This document shows positions 22,881 through 32,669 of a stretch of 64,000 nt of DNA, one piece after another (position 1 is the first letter of the stretch; each line of letters begins with the position of its first letter). Under the pieces are notes generated by a model. The model worked only from the letters and a program-made list of their open reading frames with translations. It ran no database searches and was not told the origin of the DNA. The stretch covers positions 186,001 to 250,000 of the forward strand of contig JAHDVF020000457.1 in the NCBI GenBank assembly GCA_022606425.2, read 5' to 3'. Made by a program: the position numbers and the translations under genes. The DNA is from Lepidostoma basale (taxonomy: Eukaryota; Arthropoda; Insecta; Trichoptera; Lepidostomatidae).

Positions 22881-23009
22881 GCAACTTTAATCCTATCTCT
22901 AATACGTTTCCATTTAGTATTAGAATATCATAATTTATATTGTGATTATGAAGATTCTTTCATATACCATGAAGTTTTATGTTTATTAGTAATATTTTTG
23001 TGGTGATGG

Positions 23010-23292
23010 AATAGAACAACCTGGAGAATGAAGAGCTGTATAACATCTACAAAGAACCAAAGCTTTCTATACATGTTAGACTGGGAAGGTTGAGATGGGC
23101 TGGACATGTGGAGAAAATACCGTAGTCTCGGGCACCAAAGAGAACCCTTTGTGAGACATCCGTGTGGAAGGATGAGAATGGACACTGCACTACTATTGCA
23201 AATGAGAGACTGGAAGGCCATAGCAGGTGACAGAAGTACTTGGAGGCGAGGACTGAGCTGTAGAGCCATTGAAGAAAAAGAAAAAGAGAAAA
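23010..23292 (+). pseudogene. Non-LTR RT C-terminal fragment
   Basis: NNLENEELYNIYKEPKLSIH then VRLGRLRWAGHVEKI and a frameshifted WKDENGH.. stretch. The tail is GAAAAAGAAAAAGAG. Decayed. Confidence 0.6.
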
Positions 23293-23430
23293 ATAAGATT
23301 AAATATAAACACTGAAATTCCATAATGACCAAATTTTAAACGACAATGAAGGTGTAACACTTTCGAAACGTAACGAGAAAATTAATCTTAAAAGTTGAGA
23401 AAACAATGTTTTCATTTTTAAAAAAATCGT
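23293..23430. repeat. HP-F half copy
   Basis: AACACTGAAATTCCATAATGACC, then ACAATGAAGGTGTAACACTTTCGAAACG: an HP-F right arm in which the stem before GAAAC is AAGGTGT/ACACTTT. Confidence 0.55.
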
Positions 23431-23814
23431 CATGCTAACATACGAGTATATACCAATGGATAAAGCAACTGAATTATTCACCCACTCTGAGTATTAAGTT
23501 TATGTCTGTGATGCCACTGTTTGAAAGTAAAATTTATTAATATTTCTTTTCATAAATGAAACGTGTTATGACGGCCTCCTAATCATCTGTCGTGGATTCG
23601 ATCCTACGGAATTCTAATTAGATCTTTCATCTCTTATTTTATTACAAGAAAAACTCTTTTCTAATTTATTGTAAATAATCCACAATTCACTTGTTCTTTT
23701 TGGCATCGGTTAAAATGAGATATTTTAAACGAATGTGTAGTAAATCTGTATATGATCTGTGTCAGATGCAAATATAAAGATTGAATGTAGTGCGAATTAA
23801 AGTGTTTTTTTATG
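23431..23814. other. Intron, weak NLR-1 traces
   Basis: Around 23740-23800 the sequence resembles the NLR-1 segment between RRMCG and WFGH, but it is too eroded to translate. Confidence 0.35.
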
Positions 23815-24022
23815 TAAGGGTCATTTAGATGGTTCGGACACATGTGGCACGATCAAATCAATAAAATATTAAACGTCGGCCATGTGAGCAGCCAGAGAAA
23901 TAGACGTGCATGCATGACACGATGTATGATCGTTGCGAATACGAGAGAAGTATGTCGGGAAAGAACAATGTAGCGGGCCATTCTTTCTGTCTATTCCTCC
24001 AGGGAAACGGCGTGATGTTACT
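23815..24022 (+). pseudogene. NLR-1 3' end
   Basis: GGGTCATTTAGATGGTTCGGACACATG, then WHDQINKILNVGHVSSQRNR, ending GGGAAACGGCGTGATG at 24017. It abuts the duplicated milton exon fragment. Confidence 0.65.
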
Positions 24023-24026
24023 TATT

Positions 24027-24418
24027 TTTAATGACTTTATTTGTTATCCATTTTCTGCCAGCTGCAGCCACATTTTCTCCCCCACGGCAGCAATGTCGTC
24101 GGCCCACCTTTTTTCCGGCCTGCCGACGCTTCTTCTATTTTCCCATGGTCTCCACCTTATTATTTTCTGGGTCCATCTATCCTCACTTTGTCTCGCCACA
24201 TGACCCACCCATTGCCACTTCAGTCTCGCTAGTCGTTCCATGATGTCCGTTATTTTTGTTCGGCGTCTAAGCTGGCAGAAAATAGAGACGAGTGGAAAGG
24301 AAGGGAAGAGGCCTATGTCCAGCAGTGGACCGATGAAGGCTGACGAAGAAGATGAAGAAGATTTGTTATCCAGATGACAATGGACTACGAACAGATTCTC
24401 GCACTTTTAGTTGGCGTC
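24027..24418 (+). pseudogene. Fossil copy of milton exon 6 start, split by an insertion
   Basis: ATGACAATGGACTACGAACAG at 24374 closely matches the start of exon 6 (38135, ATGACAGTGGATTACGAACA). It continues ATTCTCGCACTTTTAG against ATGCTTGCACTCCTGG and encodes MTMDYEQILALL versus MTVDYEQMLALL. The preceding intron end also matches (ATGACTTTATTTGTTATCCAG against ATGACTTTATTTGTTGCCCAG), but here it is cut by a 310-bp retrotransposon insert with 12-bp duplications. Similarity ends about 40 bases into the exon. It lies upstream of the exons that should precede it, so it cannot be a working milton exon. Confidence 0.7.
24051..24360. mobile_element. Non-LTR insertion with 5' inversion and 12-bp target duplications
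   Basis: ATTTGTTATCCA flanks both sides (24039-24050 and 24361-24372). The left part codes on the minus strand (RLARLKWQWVGHVARQSEDR ... KRWADDIAAVG ... LQLAENG). From about 24270 the end of the same protein continues on the + strand (LAENRDEWKGREEAYVQQWT, stop), closing in a GAAGAT repeat tail. The head-to-head arrangement of one 3' end is the signature of twin-primed reverse transcription. Confidence 0.75.
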
Positions 24419-24420
24419 GG

Positions 24421-24903
24421 CAATTTTTTACAATATAAACGCATTTTATAAAGATTTATAAACGGCAGAATAATTTCTTGGCCGAGTGTATTGAACCGCT
24501 AGTATGTTCTGCATAGCCAGCGTACGTAAGACCAATGCACTTGTGTGGCGCAGTGCAATGCGGGGCGCGCCCGCCGCGGCACCCCCCTGTCTAGAGGCGC
24601 GGGTCGATACGGCCGCCCGCCCCCGCCTCACCCCGCCCCCACCGCAGCCCTATCGATCCCCGGCACACGGCACAACCCTTGCAGACTGCAGCCGACTCGC
24701 AGACGCTCGGACGCACGCACGCCGCAGCTTCCGTCAGGACATACTTCATGCGCAATCATGAAGGAATCCTGCTCCTTGACGCGTTCTAATTTGGGATGTT
24801 TCGCGTGTGTCGCTCTCCCCGAGCGTATTTTCTTCCTCGGCGTGCGATAACCGCGCCGCAACATGGTGGCTAGTGAGAACTTATTGTAAAATATTCACGT
24901 ACA
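24421..24903 (+). promoter_or_regulatory. GC-rich promoter / 5' UTR for milton exon 1b
   Basis: 24540-24740 is strongly GC-rich with several CpG-rich runs in an otherwise AT-rich region, typical of an insect promoter or UTR. A short upstream frame, ATG at 24863 (MVASENLL then stop), lies 18 bases before the main ATG. Transcription start not determined. Confidence 0.45.
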
Positions 24904-25066
24904 ATGTGGCCGCGAACCATTTCGCTGTTCTCCAAGAAGCGGAGGCGAAAAGTCTCCGCGGAGAATGTGGCTAGCAGGCGCGCTAGCCTGGCAGAGAAGC
25001 TAGCGGCAAGTCAAAGCTGCTCGCAGATTGAGACGCACTTTCAAGACTGCATCGACAGGGCCGAGG
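24904..25066 (+). CDS. milt: milton/TRAK, alternative first coding exon 1b
   Basis: Encodes 54 residues plus one base: [20 protein letters not shown], a basic patch, then [17 protein letters not shown] and [13 protein letters not shown]. The donor is GAGG|GTAATA in phase 1, which fits the next exon (G+TT = Val). Milton links the kinesin-1 heavy chain to Miro on the mitochondrial outer membrane and drives mitochondrial transport; TRAKs also engage dynein-dynactin. The isoform starting here totals 925 residues (exons 24904 to 43446, 2778 coding bases, no internal stop). Its N-terminus differs completely from the acidic exon 1a form, as known for alternative milton/TRAK isoforms. Start chosen as the first ATG in frame after the GC-rich leader. 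Confidence 0.75.
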
Positions 25067-25163
25067 GTAATACTCGTAATTCTCTGTCGCTCGCTCCTCC
25101 ATATGATTTTTGTTTGTTTATTTTATCTCGTGTTTCTGACGTATTTATTCTTTATTGTTTCAG

Positions 25164-25240
25164 TTCTATGCAGCAACAGGGTGAGCCAAATGACCAAGAC
25201 CTACAATGATATAGAAGCAGTCACAAGGCTTCTAGAAGAG
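25164..25240 (+). CDS. milt: milton/TRAK exon 2 (first shared exon)
   Basis: Between TTTCAG|TT and GAAGAG|GTAAAA this 77-base exon encodes [20 protein letters not shown] then RLLEE. It is almost the invariant TRAK/HAP1 stretch ([22 protein letters not shown] in vertebrates). It opens the HAP1_N domain, residues 55-80 of the 925-residue form. This is the strongest single identifier of the gene. Confidence 0.95.
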
Positions 25241-26769
25241 GTAAAATATGCCCAGAATTTTGAATATATATATTTTTAATTCGTATTTAATGACATTTTT
25301 ACTTACGTAATAATTTGAAATCAGTATATTTATTTCTTAACATATTTTAAATAAAAATATTTACAATTAAATTTTGTGATGTAATGTACATATTTAAATC
25401 AAAAAAATCAAAAATTTGATATTATTTTAGTTGATTGTATATAATAAGTTATTGATTAAGTAACAATGGTATATTTGGCAACAGTTTTATCGCCATTTAA
25501 ATAGTAGGTACCCCACTATTAGAGATTATTAAAAAGTATTACAATGAATTAATACATTTTAATATGTTGTAAATACATAGAAACTCGAGATTTTTTGTCG
25601 AAATATAGTATGATGATGTAATCATTCTTGTGACATCACAAATTCAATAATTACGAGTTGTGCAATCAGTCCCATCTGGGGTAGATTTTGTTTAAAATAC
25701 ACCAATAACTCACTAAATTTGTTATAATATTATTGATTTTAATGTAATTTTTTCAAAATATTTTATTTTAAATTTCGTATCTTAACAAAAATTTAACTGT
25801 TAAATTATAAAACTCAATACATTCACAAAAAAAAAATTATAAAACTCTGTTTATGAATCTTCTTCTTCTTCTCTCTGTGTCCTGATGACCTAATAAAAAT
25901 ATCCAGAGTGGTATCCCCATGCCTTCTCTGGAGGATTTTCTGTCGGGGTTACCTTCCCTTAGCTGGGTGTATCCAGTTTTATGGCGCTGGAAGCTCGCCA
26001 TTCGTCCTCTCTCTATCTGCTATGGCACTAAGTTATATGTGCCACATTGCCCGGGGTTCGCGGGGTCTTTAAAAGGCCTCTCGTGGACGCTAGAGAGTTG
26101 GACTTGATAGTAGTGTTGCTGTTGTAAATGCAACATGGCGCCTTACTACATTTTGTAGAGGCATGCTTTCCAGCAAAACATACCCCATCGTAGCCCTACT
26201 ACCCTTTTGAACCCATATGAATCTTTTTTTTTTTTTAAATATTTTTCACGACAGCTGTTTCGTCTACCTATGTTGACATCATCAGGTGTTACAATTTTTT
26301 TTAATTATTATAACACACTCTAAATTTATCCAAACAATGTACCTTGAGCAATTTCATTACAATTACAATAAAAAAAATCGTTATGTAAAATTAGAATTAT
26401 GTACTGTCAAATGTACTGGATAAAAATAAAATGAATGTGATTTTATGTCAATATGATGCATGCTGTTTTATTTTATTTATTATGTTGAAGAATTTTTCAA
26501 ATATTTAATAAAGCAAAATTATTAATTAAAGATTGCATTTTAGTACGTATGATATAAGATTTCCTACTCTCATACATAAATGAAGCATCCATGTTTAAAA
26601 AAAATCTATATGTCTGCTCCCTTAAATAATTGACAATCAGTATTTTATTCATTTATTTCAATTGACTGTCATGGACTTACTCTTTTTATTTAGTATTGGT
26701 ATGATTTTTCAGTGGACTGTGCACTAAGTAGTTACTCAAGCGGAATTGTGTGTTTGTCCGGTGTTACAG
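25241..26769 (+). other. milton intron 2
   Basis: AT-rich. It contains a GC-richer 25880-26160 stretch of unknown origin and an HP-E half copy at 26245-26300 (CGACAGCTGTTTCGTC ... TTGACATCATCAGGTGTTAC). No exon seen. Confidence 0.5.
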
Positions 26770-26934
26770 AAAGAAAAGGACTTGGAACTAACGGCACGCA
26801 TCGGCAAGGAGCTCCTCACCCACAACAACAAGCTCGAGGCGAGTGTGCAGTCGCTAGAAGCGGAGCTGAAGGCTGCTAAGGACGAGATCACCCAACTGGC
26901 CCATGACGTTATTAAGAAAACGGAACTCATTCAG
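26770..26934 (+). CDS. milt: milton/TRAK exon 3
   Basis: Fifty-five codons, phase 0 at both ends (TTACAG|AAAGAA, ATTCAG|GTTTGA): [20 protein letters not shown] ... [17 protein letters not shown]. It is the first coiled coil of HAP1_N, residues 81-135. TARIGKELL lies where TRAKs carry the AAxxGxxLL CC1-box that contacts dynein light intermediate chain; the first Ala is Thr here. Heptad leucines continue throughout. Confidence 0.95.
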
Positions 26935-27087
26935 GTTTGAACCATAATTTTACATTTTAACAATTAAAACATACACATTATTTCTCTCACAACTTGCATA
27001 CAATTATCAAATACATTAATTTGACATAGTATGTCACATTAAAAAATGTATAAATTTAAATGAATTCTAACTACTACGAATAAAAAT
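26935..27087 (+). other. Intron 3 start
   Basis: Short AT-rich spacer before repeats. No feature. Confidence 0.4.
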
Positions 27088-27145
27088 GTCTGTTTTCTAG
27101 AAATTTCATTATATTTTATGGGAATGACATGTTTCAGTTTTGTTT
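27088..27145. repeat. HP-A left arm only
   Basis: GTCTGTTTTCTAGAAATTTCATTATATTTTATGGGAATGACATGTTTC, then unrelated sequence. Confidence 0.65.
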
Positions 27146-27163
27146 GCTTAACTAATCATTCAA

Positions 27164-27345
27164 TAAGGCTAAGACCACACCAAAGTGCTTCGCATAGTGC
27201 AAGTTAGGTGATATGCTTATCTACTATAGAGTCATGTAGCATAGTGCAAAACGTGATAGTACGCTATATATCGGTTCGCTAGGTTGCTCGCAGCATAGCT
27301 CTAAGCACCAAGCAAGGCTCGTTCCTGGGTGGCCTTAGCCTAAAT
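27164..27345. mobile_element. Miniature element, GGCCACACC-type termini
   Basis: Left TAAGGCTAAGACCACACC and right GGTGGCCTTAGCCTA are inverted copies about 180 bp apart. No coding capacity. Same terminal style as 16018 and 32394. Confidence 0.55.
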
Positions 27346-27469
27346 AAACATATAATATGTATTTGTTGAAAACTACAACAATATTGTTTCTATGCCAAAT
27401 TAATATTTTTTGAATAATAATTAATTATTTCAATCAATGCTTAAATGTAAAACAAAGGAATCTCTTTTC

Positions 27470-27910
27470 TTCTTCTTGTTCTGTCACACCTCCGTGGTGC
27501 ATAGGGGCTTAAGGAACCTTCTCCACCCGACTCTATCGCATGCCTGATGCCTAACATCCCAAGTGAGGCCTGCTGCCTTGACCTCGTCATGCAGGACCCC
27601 TCTCCAGGTGGCTCTAGGTCTGCCTCGCTTCCTCTTTCCTCCCATAGGGGCCAGTCTAGTGCGCCCTGAGCGATGCAGGCTGGGTTCCTTCTCAGGGTGT
27701 GACCTATCCACATCCATTTGCGTCTAACATGATCCATAGTATGGCATTTGACACTGTTTGAGGCCAATAGATCTTGAATATTGAGCGGAGGCACCTATTT
27801 ATAAACACTTGGAGTTTTCCAATAACGTCCGTGCTAGATCTCCAAGTCTCACACCCATACAGCAGCACGCTTTTAATAACAAAGGAATACCAAACATCTT
27901 GATCCAATAT
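27470..27910 (-). pseudogene. Non-LTR RT C-terminal fragment
   Basis: The minus strand encodes IKSVLLYGCETWRSSTDVIG ... VFINRCLRSIFKIYWPQTVS, then WMWIGHTLRRNPACIAQGAL, KRKRGRPRATWRGVLHDEVK and WRRFLKPLC, spread over two frames. This order is characteristic of a widespread animal endonuclease-RT family different from NLR-1. Confidence 0.75.
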
Positions 27911-28480
27911 TTATTATATTTAACGAGATACTTAAGTTATTGTCAGGAATGTGTACTACCTACACAACACTGGTAAGATAAATTTAAAAGTATTACTACA
28001 GTTAGTTGAATTTTAATGAAAATAATACAATTTCGTCAATTTTAAATATTTCTCTTTAGTTCATTGAATTCACATATGTACTAAAATAAACCAAATGTTT
28101 TTTTAGTCCTTTTCATACGACGTTTCCTTTGAAATTCTGTCATCTCACTTCCAAAAATTTTTGAAACCCTGCCAAGAGCAATAAAATTGTTCCATGTCTT
28201 AAAATCATTAAGCTTTAGATGACGGCATATTTAGATTTTGATTACATTCTAAAATGGTCTCTTTAAAAATGGCAAGTCTAGACACATAAGGGTAATTATT
28301 ATTTACACAATTGTGTGAATCAGAAAGATAAAATGTAATTTTGGTGTGATTTATCTTATAATTGATAACAATTATTGATACAGGAAAGGGATTGTACACA
28401 GATAACTGAAGGATTATTTCAAAATACTCTTAGAATCGATAAGATAATATATAACTCCAATAGATAGAATTTGAAAAAGA
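27911..28480. other. Intron, no recognised feature
   Basis: AT-rich, no paired repeats or coding similarity. Confidence 0.4.
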
Positions 28481-28484
28481 AGGA

Positions 28485-29175
28485 AGCATGACAGTCTGCA
28501 ACATTAACGGTGAAAATCTGGAACAAGTGGATGAATTTAGGAAGTATGTTTACAAAAGGATGGGAGGGTGGAGAAGGATATTGAAAGATGGGTTGGGGCA
28601 GGCAACAGAGTAAATGGTGCACTTAAAGTTGTCATTGCAAACAAAAGCCTATCCAAAAAAGCTAAGATGGCAGTGCATAATGGTGTTCTTGTGCCGACCC
28701 TTATGTATGGAAGTGAAGCATGGAGCTGGCAAAAGAAGGATGAAAGTAGAATAATTGCAGTAGAAATGAGATCTCTAAGACGAATGTGTGTCAAATCTGT
28801 ATGTGATAGAGTGTCAAATGCAAGTATAAGAAGTGAATGTGGTGCAAATGAAAGTGTTATGAACAAAATAATGAAAGGGTCATTAAGATGATTTGGACAC
28901 ATGGAAAGAATGAGTGAAGACAGAATGGTAAAGAAGGTATATGTAAACGGCGTGAACAGAGCTAGAAATAGAGGAAGGCCGAGGAAAACGTTGCACGATC
29001 AAATCAATCAAATATAAAATGTCAGTCACGTAAGGAGTCTGAGAAATCGACACGCGTGCATGACAAGATATATAAATGTAGAGGAAGCGAGAGAAGTATA
29101 TCAGGACAGAACAGTGTGGCGTTCCATTCTTCCTGCCTACTCCTCCGGGGAGACGGCGTGATGATTTGTTAGTTA
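28485..29175 (+). pseudogene. NLR-1 non-LTR fragment
   Basis: Very similar at DNA level to 5050-5690 (NGALKVVIANKSLSKKAKMA, NGVLVPTLMYGSEAWSWQKK). A stop replaces the Trp before FGHMERM at about 28890. The end is GACGGCGTGATGATTTGTTAGTTAGTT. It is the longest copy in the gene's introns. Confidence 0.8.
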
Positions 29176-29219
29176 GTTAACTCCAATAGATACATTTTCA
29201 TTGAATGAATAAAGAACTG

Positions 29220-29455
29220 TTTAGAAAGGATAAGTTAACAACAATGTGAATGAAGTATGAAGTAGAGGAAGACCGAGGAAAACATGACATGACCAAATAA
29301 ATCAAAAGAATGACATGTTAGAAGTCAGAAGAATCGAGGTGCGTGTATGAATGTTGAGAAAGCTAGAGAGGTGTGTCAGGATAGAGTAATGTGGCGGTCC
29401 AGTCTCTTTGTCTACCGTTGGGGTGAAACGTAATGATTTGTTGTTGCTATAAATA
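29220..29455 (+). pseudogene. NLR-1 3' end, decayed
   Basis: NNVNEVXSRGRPRKT-like codons, GTGTGTCAGGATAGAGTAATGTGGCGG and GTGAAACGTAATGATTTG. Part of a cluster of three adjacent NLR-1 ends. Confidence 0.6.
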
Positions 29456-29599
29456 GATTCTAGGATATTATATGACGGATTTTTTTTTGTTGTTGCTTAA
29501 TTTAGAGAAATTAAATAGAGACAGGGATACAGTATTCTCTTTTTATAACGATATCCAAGGGACTGGGTATTGTCATCGTTATAGAGAGATATCATTATA

Positions 29600-30130
29600 T
29601 AGAAAGACAAGAATTTATCAATGAAAGCGAAAATGGCCGTTCACAATGTAGTTCTGGTCCCAACCCTTATGTATGGAAGCAAAGCATGGAACTGGCAGAA
29701 GAAGGATGAGAGTAGAATAAATGCGGTAGAGATGAGGTCCCTTAGACGTATGTGTGTAGGACGATGTACGACAGAATTTCAAATGCTGATGAGAAAGGAA
29801 TGTAGAGCAGAAAAAGGTATTATGACCAAAATTATGAAAGGAACGCTGCATTGGCATATGGAGCACATGGGTGAAGAAAGAATGGTTAAAAAAGTATACG
29901 TTAACGATGTAAATGGAGTACGGAGTCGAGGTAGACCGAGGAAAATATGCCATGACCAAATTAATCATATTTTAAAGGTTGGTCATGTTAGAAGCTGGAA
30001 GAATCGACGTGCGTGTATGACTCGCAGTATGAATGTGGAGGAAGCTAGAAAGGTATATGTCAGGATACATTGTAGTGTGGCGGTTAATTCTCTCTGCCTA
30101 CCTCTACGGAGAAACGGCGTGATGGTTTTT
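29600..30130 (+). pseudogene. NLR-1 non-LTR fragment, long open frame
   Basis: A 213-residue frame (29621-30259) opens MKAKMAVHNVVLVPTLMYGS ... NAVEMRSLRRMCVGRC, includes VNDVNGVRSRGRPRKICHDQ and ends past GAGAAACGGCGTGATGG. It is another 5'-truncated RT C-terminus. The open frame reflects relative youth, not function. Confidence 0.75.
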
Positions 30131-30283
30131 GTTTATAAAAAAAAAAAAAGAAATACCAGCGTTTTAAAGAGAAGTAATATCGGTATAGAGAAAGAACACT
30201 ACCAAAACCAAACAACCCTCGTTCATTTCATCGTTATAGAGAAATTATCATTAATAATATGATGGATTTTGTTTGTTGATCAG

Positions 30284-30488
30284 GTGTTAACCAACGAGGT
30301 GGACGACTCGGGCGAGGAGAATGGGACGGTCCGTGGGGCCGTGTCATTGGAAGTGCTGCGGCGGCGGGTGGGCGGGCTGGAGGAAGAGAACCGGTCCCTG
30401 CGGTCGCAGGCCGAGCGCCTGCTCAGCGACACGGACGCCGTGGAGGAGCGAGAGGCCCGCCTTGTGCGGGACGTCACCGCCCAGCTCA
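30284..30488 (+). CDS. milt: milton/TRAK exon 4
   Basis: From GATCAG|GTGTTA to CTCA|GTCAGT, 68 codons plus one base: VLTNEVDDSGEENGTVRGAV, then SLEVLRRRVGGLEEENRSLR and a heptad-rich segment to DVTAQL. It corresponds to the TRAK segment after KDELLQ with the acidic linker, then the second coiled coil (kinesin-binding region). It is notably GC-rich compared with the surrounding introns. Residues 136-203. Confidence 0.92.
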
Positions 30489-30904
30489 GTCAGTATTTCC
30501 ATCCGCTTATATCCGTACCCATTCGGCAAAAGCACGCATGTCAGTTTTTGTCGATTTTGAGATTTTAATGCTGATATGTCATTAAATGTGAATTTTAATA
30601 TTATATTATATAGTTGGCATAATATTATTATGGCAAATCTTATAGATTTTACATAAACTATTATAAATAATATCATAAAATATCAATATATTATATCATA
30701 AAATATCAAAGTCTAACATGGCAAAACGTGAATGATATCTCTAAAGTCTGCCAAAAACCCTATATTATTAAAATTTTCTAGAAGTTTTATTATATTTTAT
30801 GGGAATGACATGTTTTGCCCTTCTAAGGCATTATCAAATGTGACGAAACTTCAACTCGTTGCAGTTTATATACACTAGTAAATGGAGCAGAATATGGTAA
30901 TTAA
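30489..30904. repeat. Intron with HP-A left arm (30765-30850)
   Basis: TTTTCTAGAAGTTTTATTATATTTTATGGGAATGACATGTTTTGCCCTTCTAAGGCATTATC at 30774-30836, no inverted partner. The rest is AT-rich and unremarkable. Confidence 0.6.
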
Positions 30905-31144
30905 CCACTTAATGCTCGGGTTTTTTATTCACAAAAATGGAACCAAAAATATCAGGTGATTTTGTTATTTATTTAGAGAATTTACATAATTTAAAAGTTG
31001 TCCAGTTCAAAAAATAGACGAACTCATATTGTTAGTTTACCTTATTTAACGCAAAGAAGTGGAAACGCGCGAGCAGTGCTCGGGTTGGCGCGATACGATA
31101 CATACGCCGCGCGCGAACACTGCTCGTTCAAAAGCATTAAGTGG
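30905..31144. mobile_element. 240-bp piggyBac-like miniature element
   Basis: TTAA flanks both sides (30901-30904, 31145-31148). Termini CCACTTAATGCT and AGCATTAAGTGG are perfect inverted copies. No coding sequence; a GC-rich inner palindrome-like region (CGAGCAGTGCTCG) is present. TTAA targets are typical of the piggyBac superfamily. Confidence 0.75.
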
Positions 31145-31299
31145 TTAACGAAAATTTATGTGACTATACATTTTTAACAAATAATTATTTGGGTAGGTCC
31201 AGAAATATTGGAAAGTGTTTCTTGGAACTCGTTAAGAAATTTTATGACAATGGCTACATTGTTAGGGGATAATAAATGTTATTATATAAATCAAAAATA

Positions 31300-31640
31300 A
31301 GTTATTTGAGGTGGGACGAAATAAAGTGTTTCTAAGAAAAACATATTTTTACAAATTGTTTACAAATGATTTTACATATTTCAAGGTGACTAATGATTCT
31401 AAGTATTATATCAAAGTCAGTCAGATAGAAAAAAGAATGATTAAAATGATGTACACAAGCAGTGTGAGTGGAATGAAAAACCGTGGAAAACCAAGGAAAT
31501 CATGGCATAACCAAATTAATCAAATGCACGTTATGATATATTATAATATTAGAAGAAGCTTGAAAGGTATGTTGGACAAAACAGTGTGGCAGTCCATCCT
31601 CTCTACCTACGCGACGTGATGGTTATTTAGTTAGTTATTT
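31300..31640 (+). pseudogene. NLR-1 3' end, diverged
   Basis: YTSSVSGMKNRGKPRKSWHN QINQ-type codons, then LDKTVWQSILSTYAT and CGACGTGATGGTTATTTAGTTAGTT. Confidence 0.65.
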
Positions 31641-31689
31641 TGTTCAATAGCTCTTTACATCATTACAGCATCAACCAAATTGATGTAAA

Positions 31690-31815
31690 GGATATAGCTA
31701 TTATATTGATTCTCATGACATGTGATAGGTAGCTAATCTATCGTTATTTTATTGTCTCGTGTATTCTACACCAGCCAAAGATAGTGTGAGAATCACACTG
31801 TAATCGCCGAAATCA
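31690..31815 (-). repeat. Partial SINE copy
   Basis: ATGACATGTGATAGGTAGCTAATCTATCG ... ATTCTACACCAG ... AGTGTGAGAATCACACTG matches the body of the SINE at 32795-32985 but lacks the tRNA-like head. Confidence 0.55.
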
Positions 31816-32393
31816 AACCGTGCCATGAAGTTCGTTTTTATCTCTCATTTGTGTCCCATTAAAAGCCCAATAACTCAACAATTTATTTTATTAGTTTTTA
31901 TTTTCAAATGAATATGTATTAATTATATTGTTGTTGTTTATTTTCATACACCGATTTATGGAAGTTCTTTAATCTTTAAATGGACACTCCTGTAAAGAGC
32001 GAAAACATTATATGTGTGCTTTTGCCTAATAGGTACAGATGGATATGTATTGTTATATGTTATTATAATTCTCGCTGTATGTTCTGTCATCGCTATTTTT
32101 CTTCTAAGTGTTAGTGAAGTCTGCCTGCTCGTGGATGGCAACTCTAGGTGATCTTAGCTTTATTATTAACTCTGTACTTATATGGTTCCATATGACTTGT
32201 ATGCAGTCACTTATTTTTTATTATAATTTTACTAAAGTGCTTCTGGTAATTTTCTTCACCTAATGAAACACTGTCTTAGAACAATGGTGGCCATATGAAA
32301 AATAGGCCGCATAAGATATAATTTTTTCTGTTTCTCACAAAATTATTAGTAGATTAATAATTATTGAGACAAAAAATAGTTTGAAGCTTCCTT
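31816..32393. other. Intron, no recognised feature
   Basis: No coding similarity seen. Confidence 0.4.
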
Positions 32394-32534
32394 AGGGTAT
32401 GGCCACACCAGAGTGTCAGGGTAGAAGTCAAGATGAACAGCTGGTGAACCATTATATGGGATGGGATTAGTGCGTTAACACAAGTCATCTGTATCTTGAC
32501 ACGTACTCTGGCACTTTGGTGTGGCTGTACCCTT
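32394..32534. mobile_element. 141-bp miniature element with inverted termini
   Basis: TAGGGTATGGCCACACCAGAGTG on the left, CACTTTGGTGTGGCTGTACCCTTA on the right, inverted with few mismatches. No coding capacity. Confidence 0.7.
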
Positions 32535-32669
32535 ACTGAATTAAAATAATACTGAAAATGTTTAGCCACTTGACTTCCAATGTAACTCTATTAATCGCCT
32601 TTGATGTTCTGCTCGTATTCAAATTTTTTGAATTTATTCAGTAATGATATGCTACATATTGATGAAAAT

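Noticed and set aside
29621..30259. 213-residue frame as a milton exon, since it lies just before exon 4.
   Set aside because: It is NLR-1 coding sequence and has no splice-consistent junction to exon 4, which follows exon 3 directly in phase.
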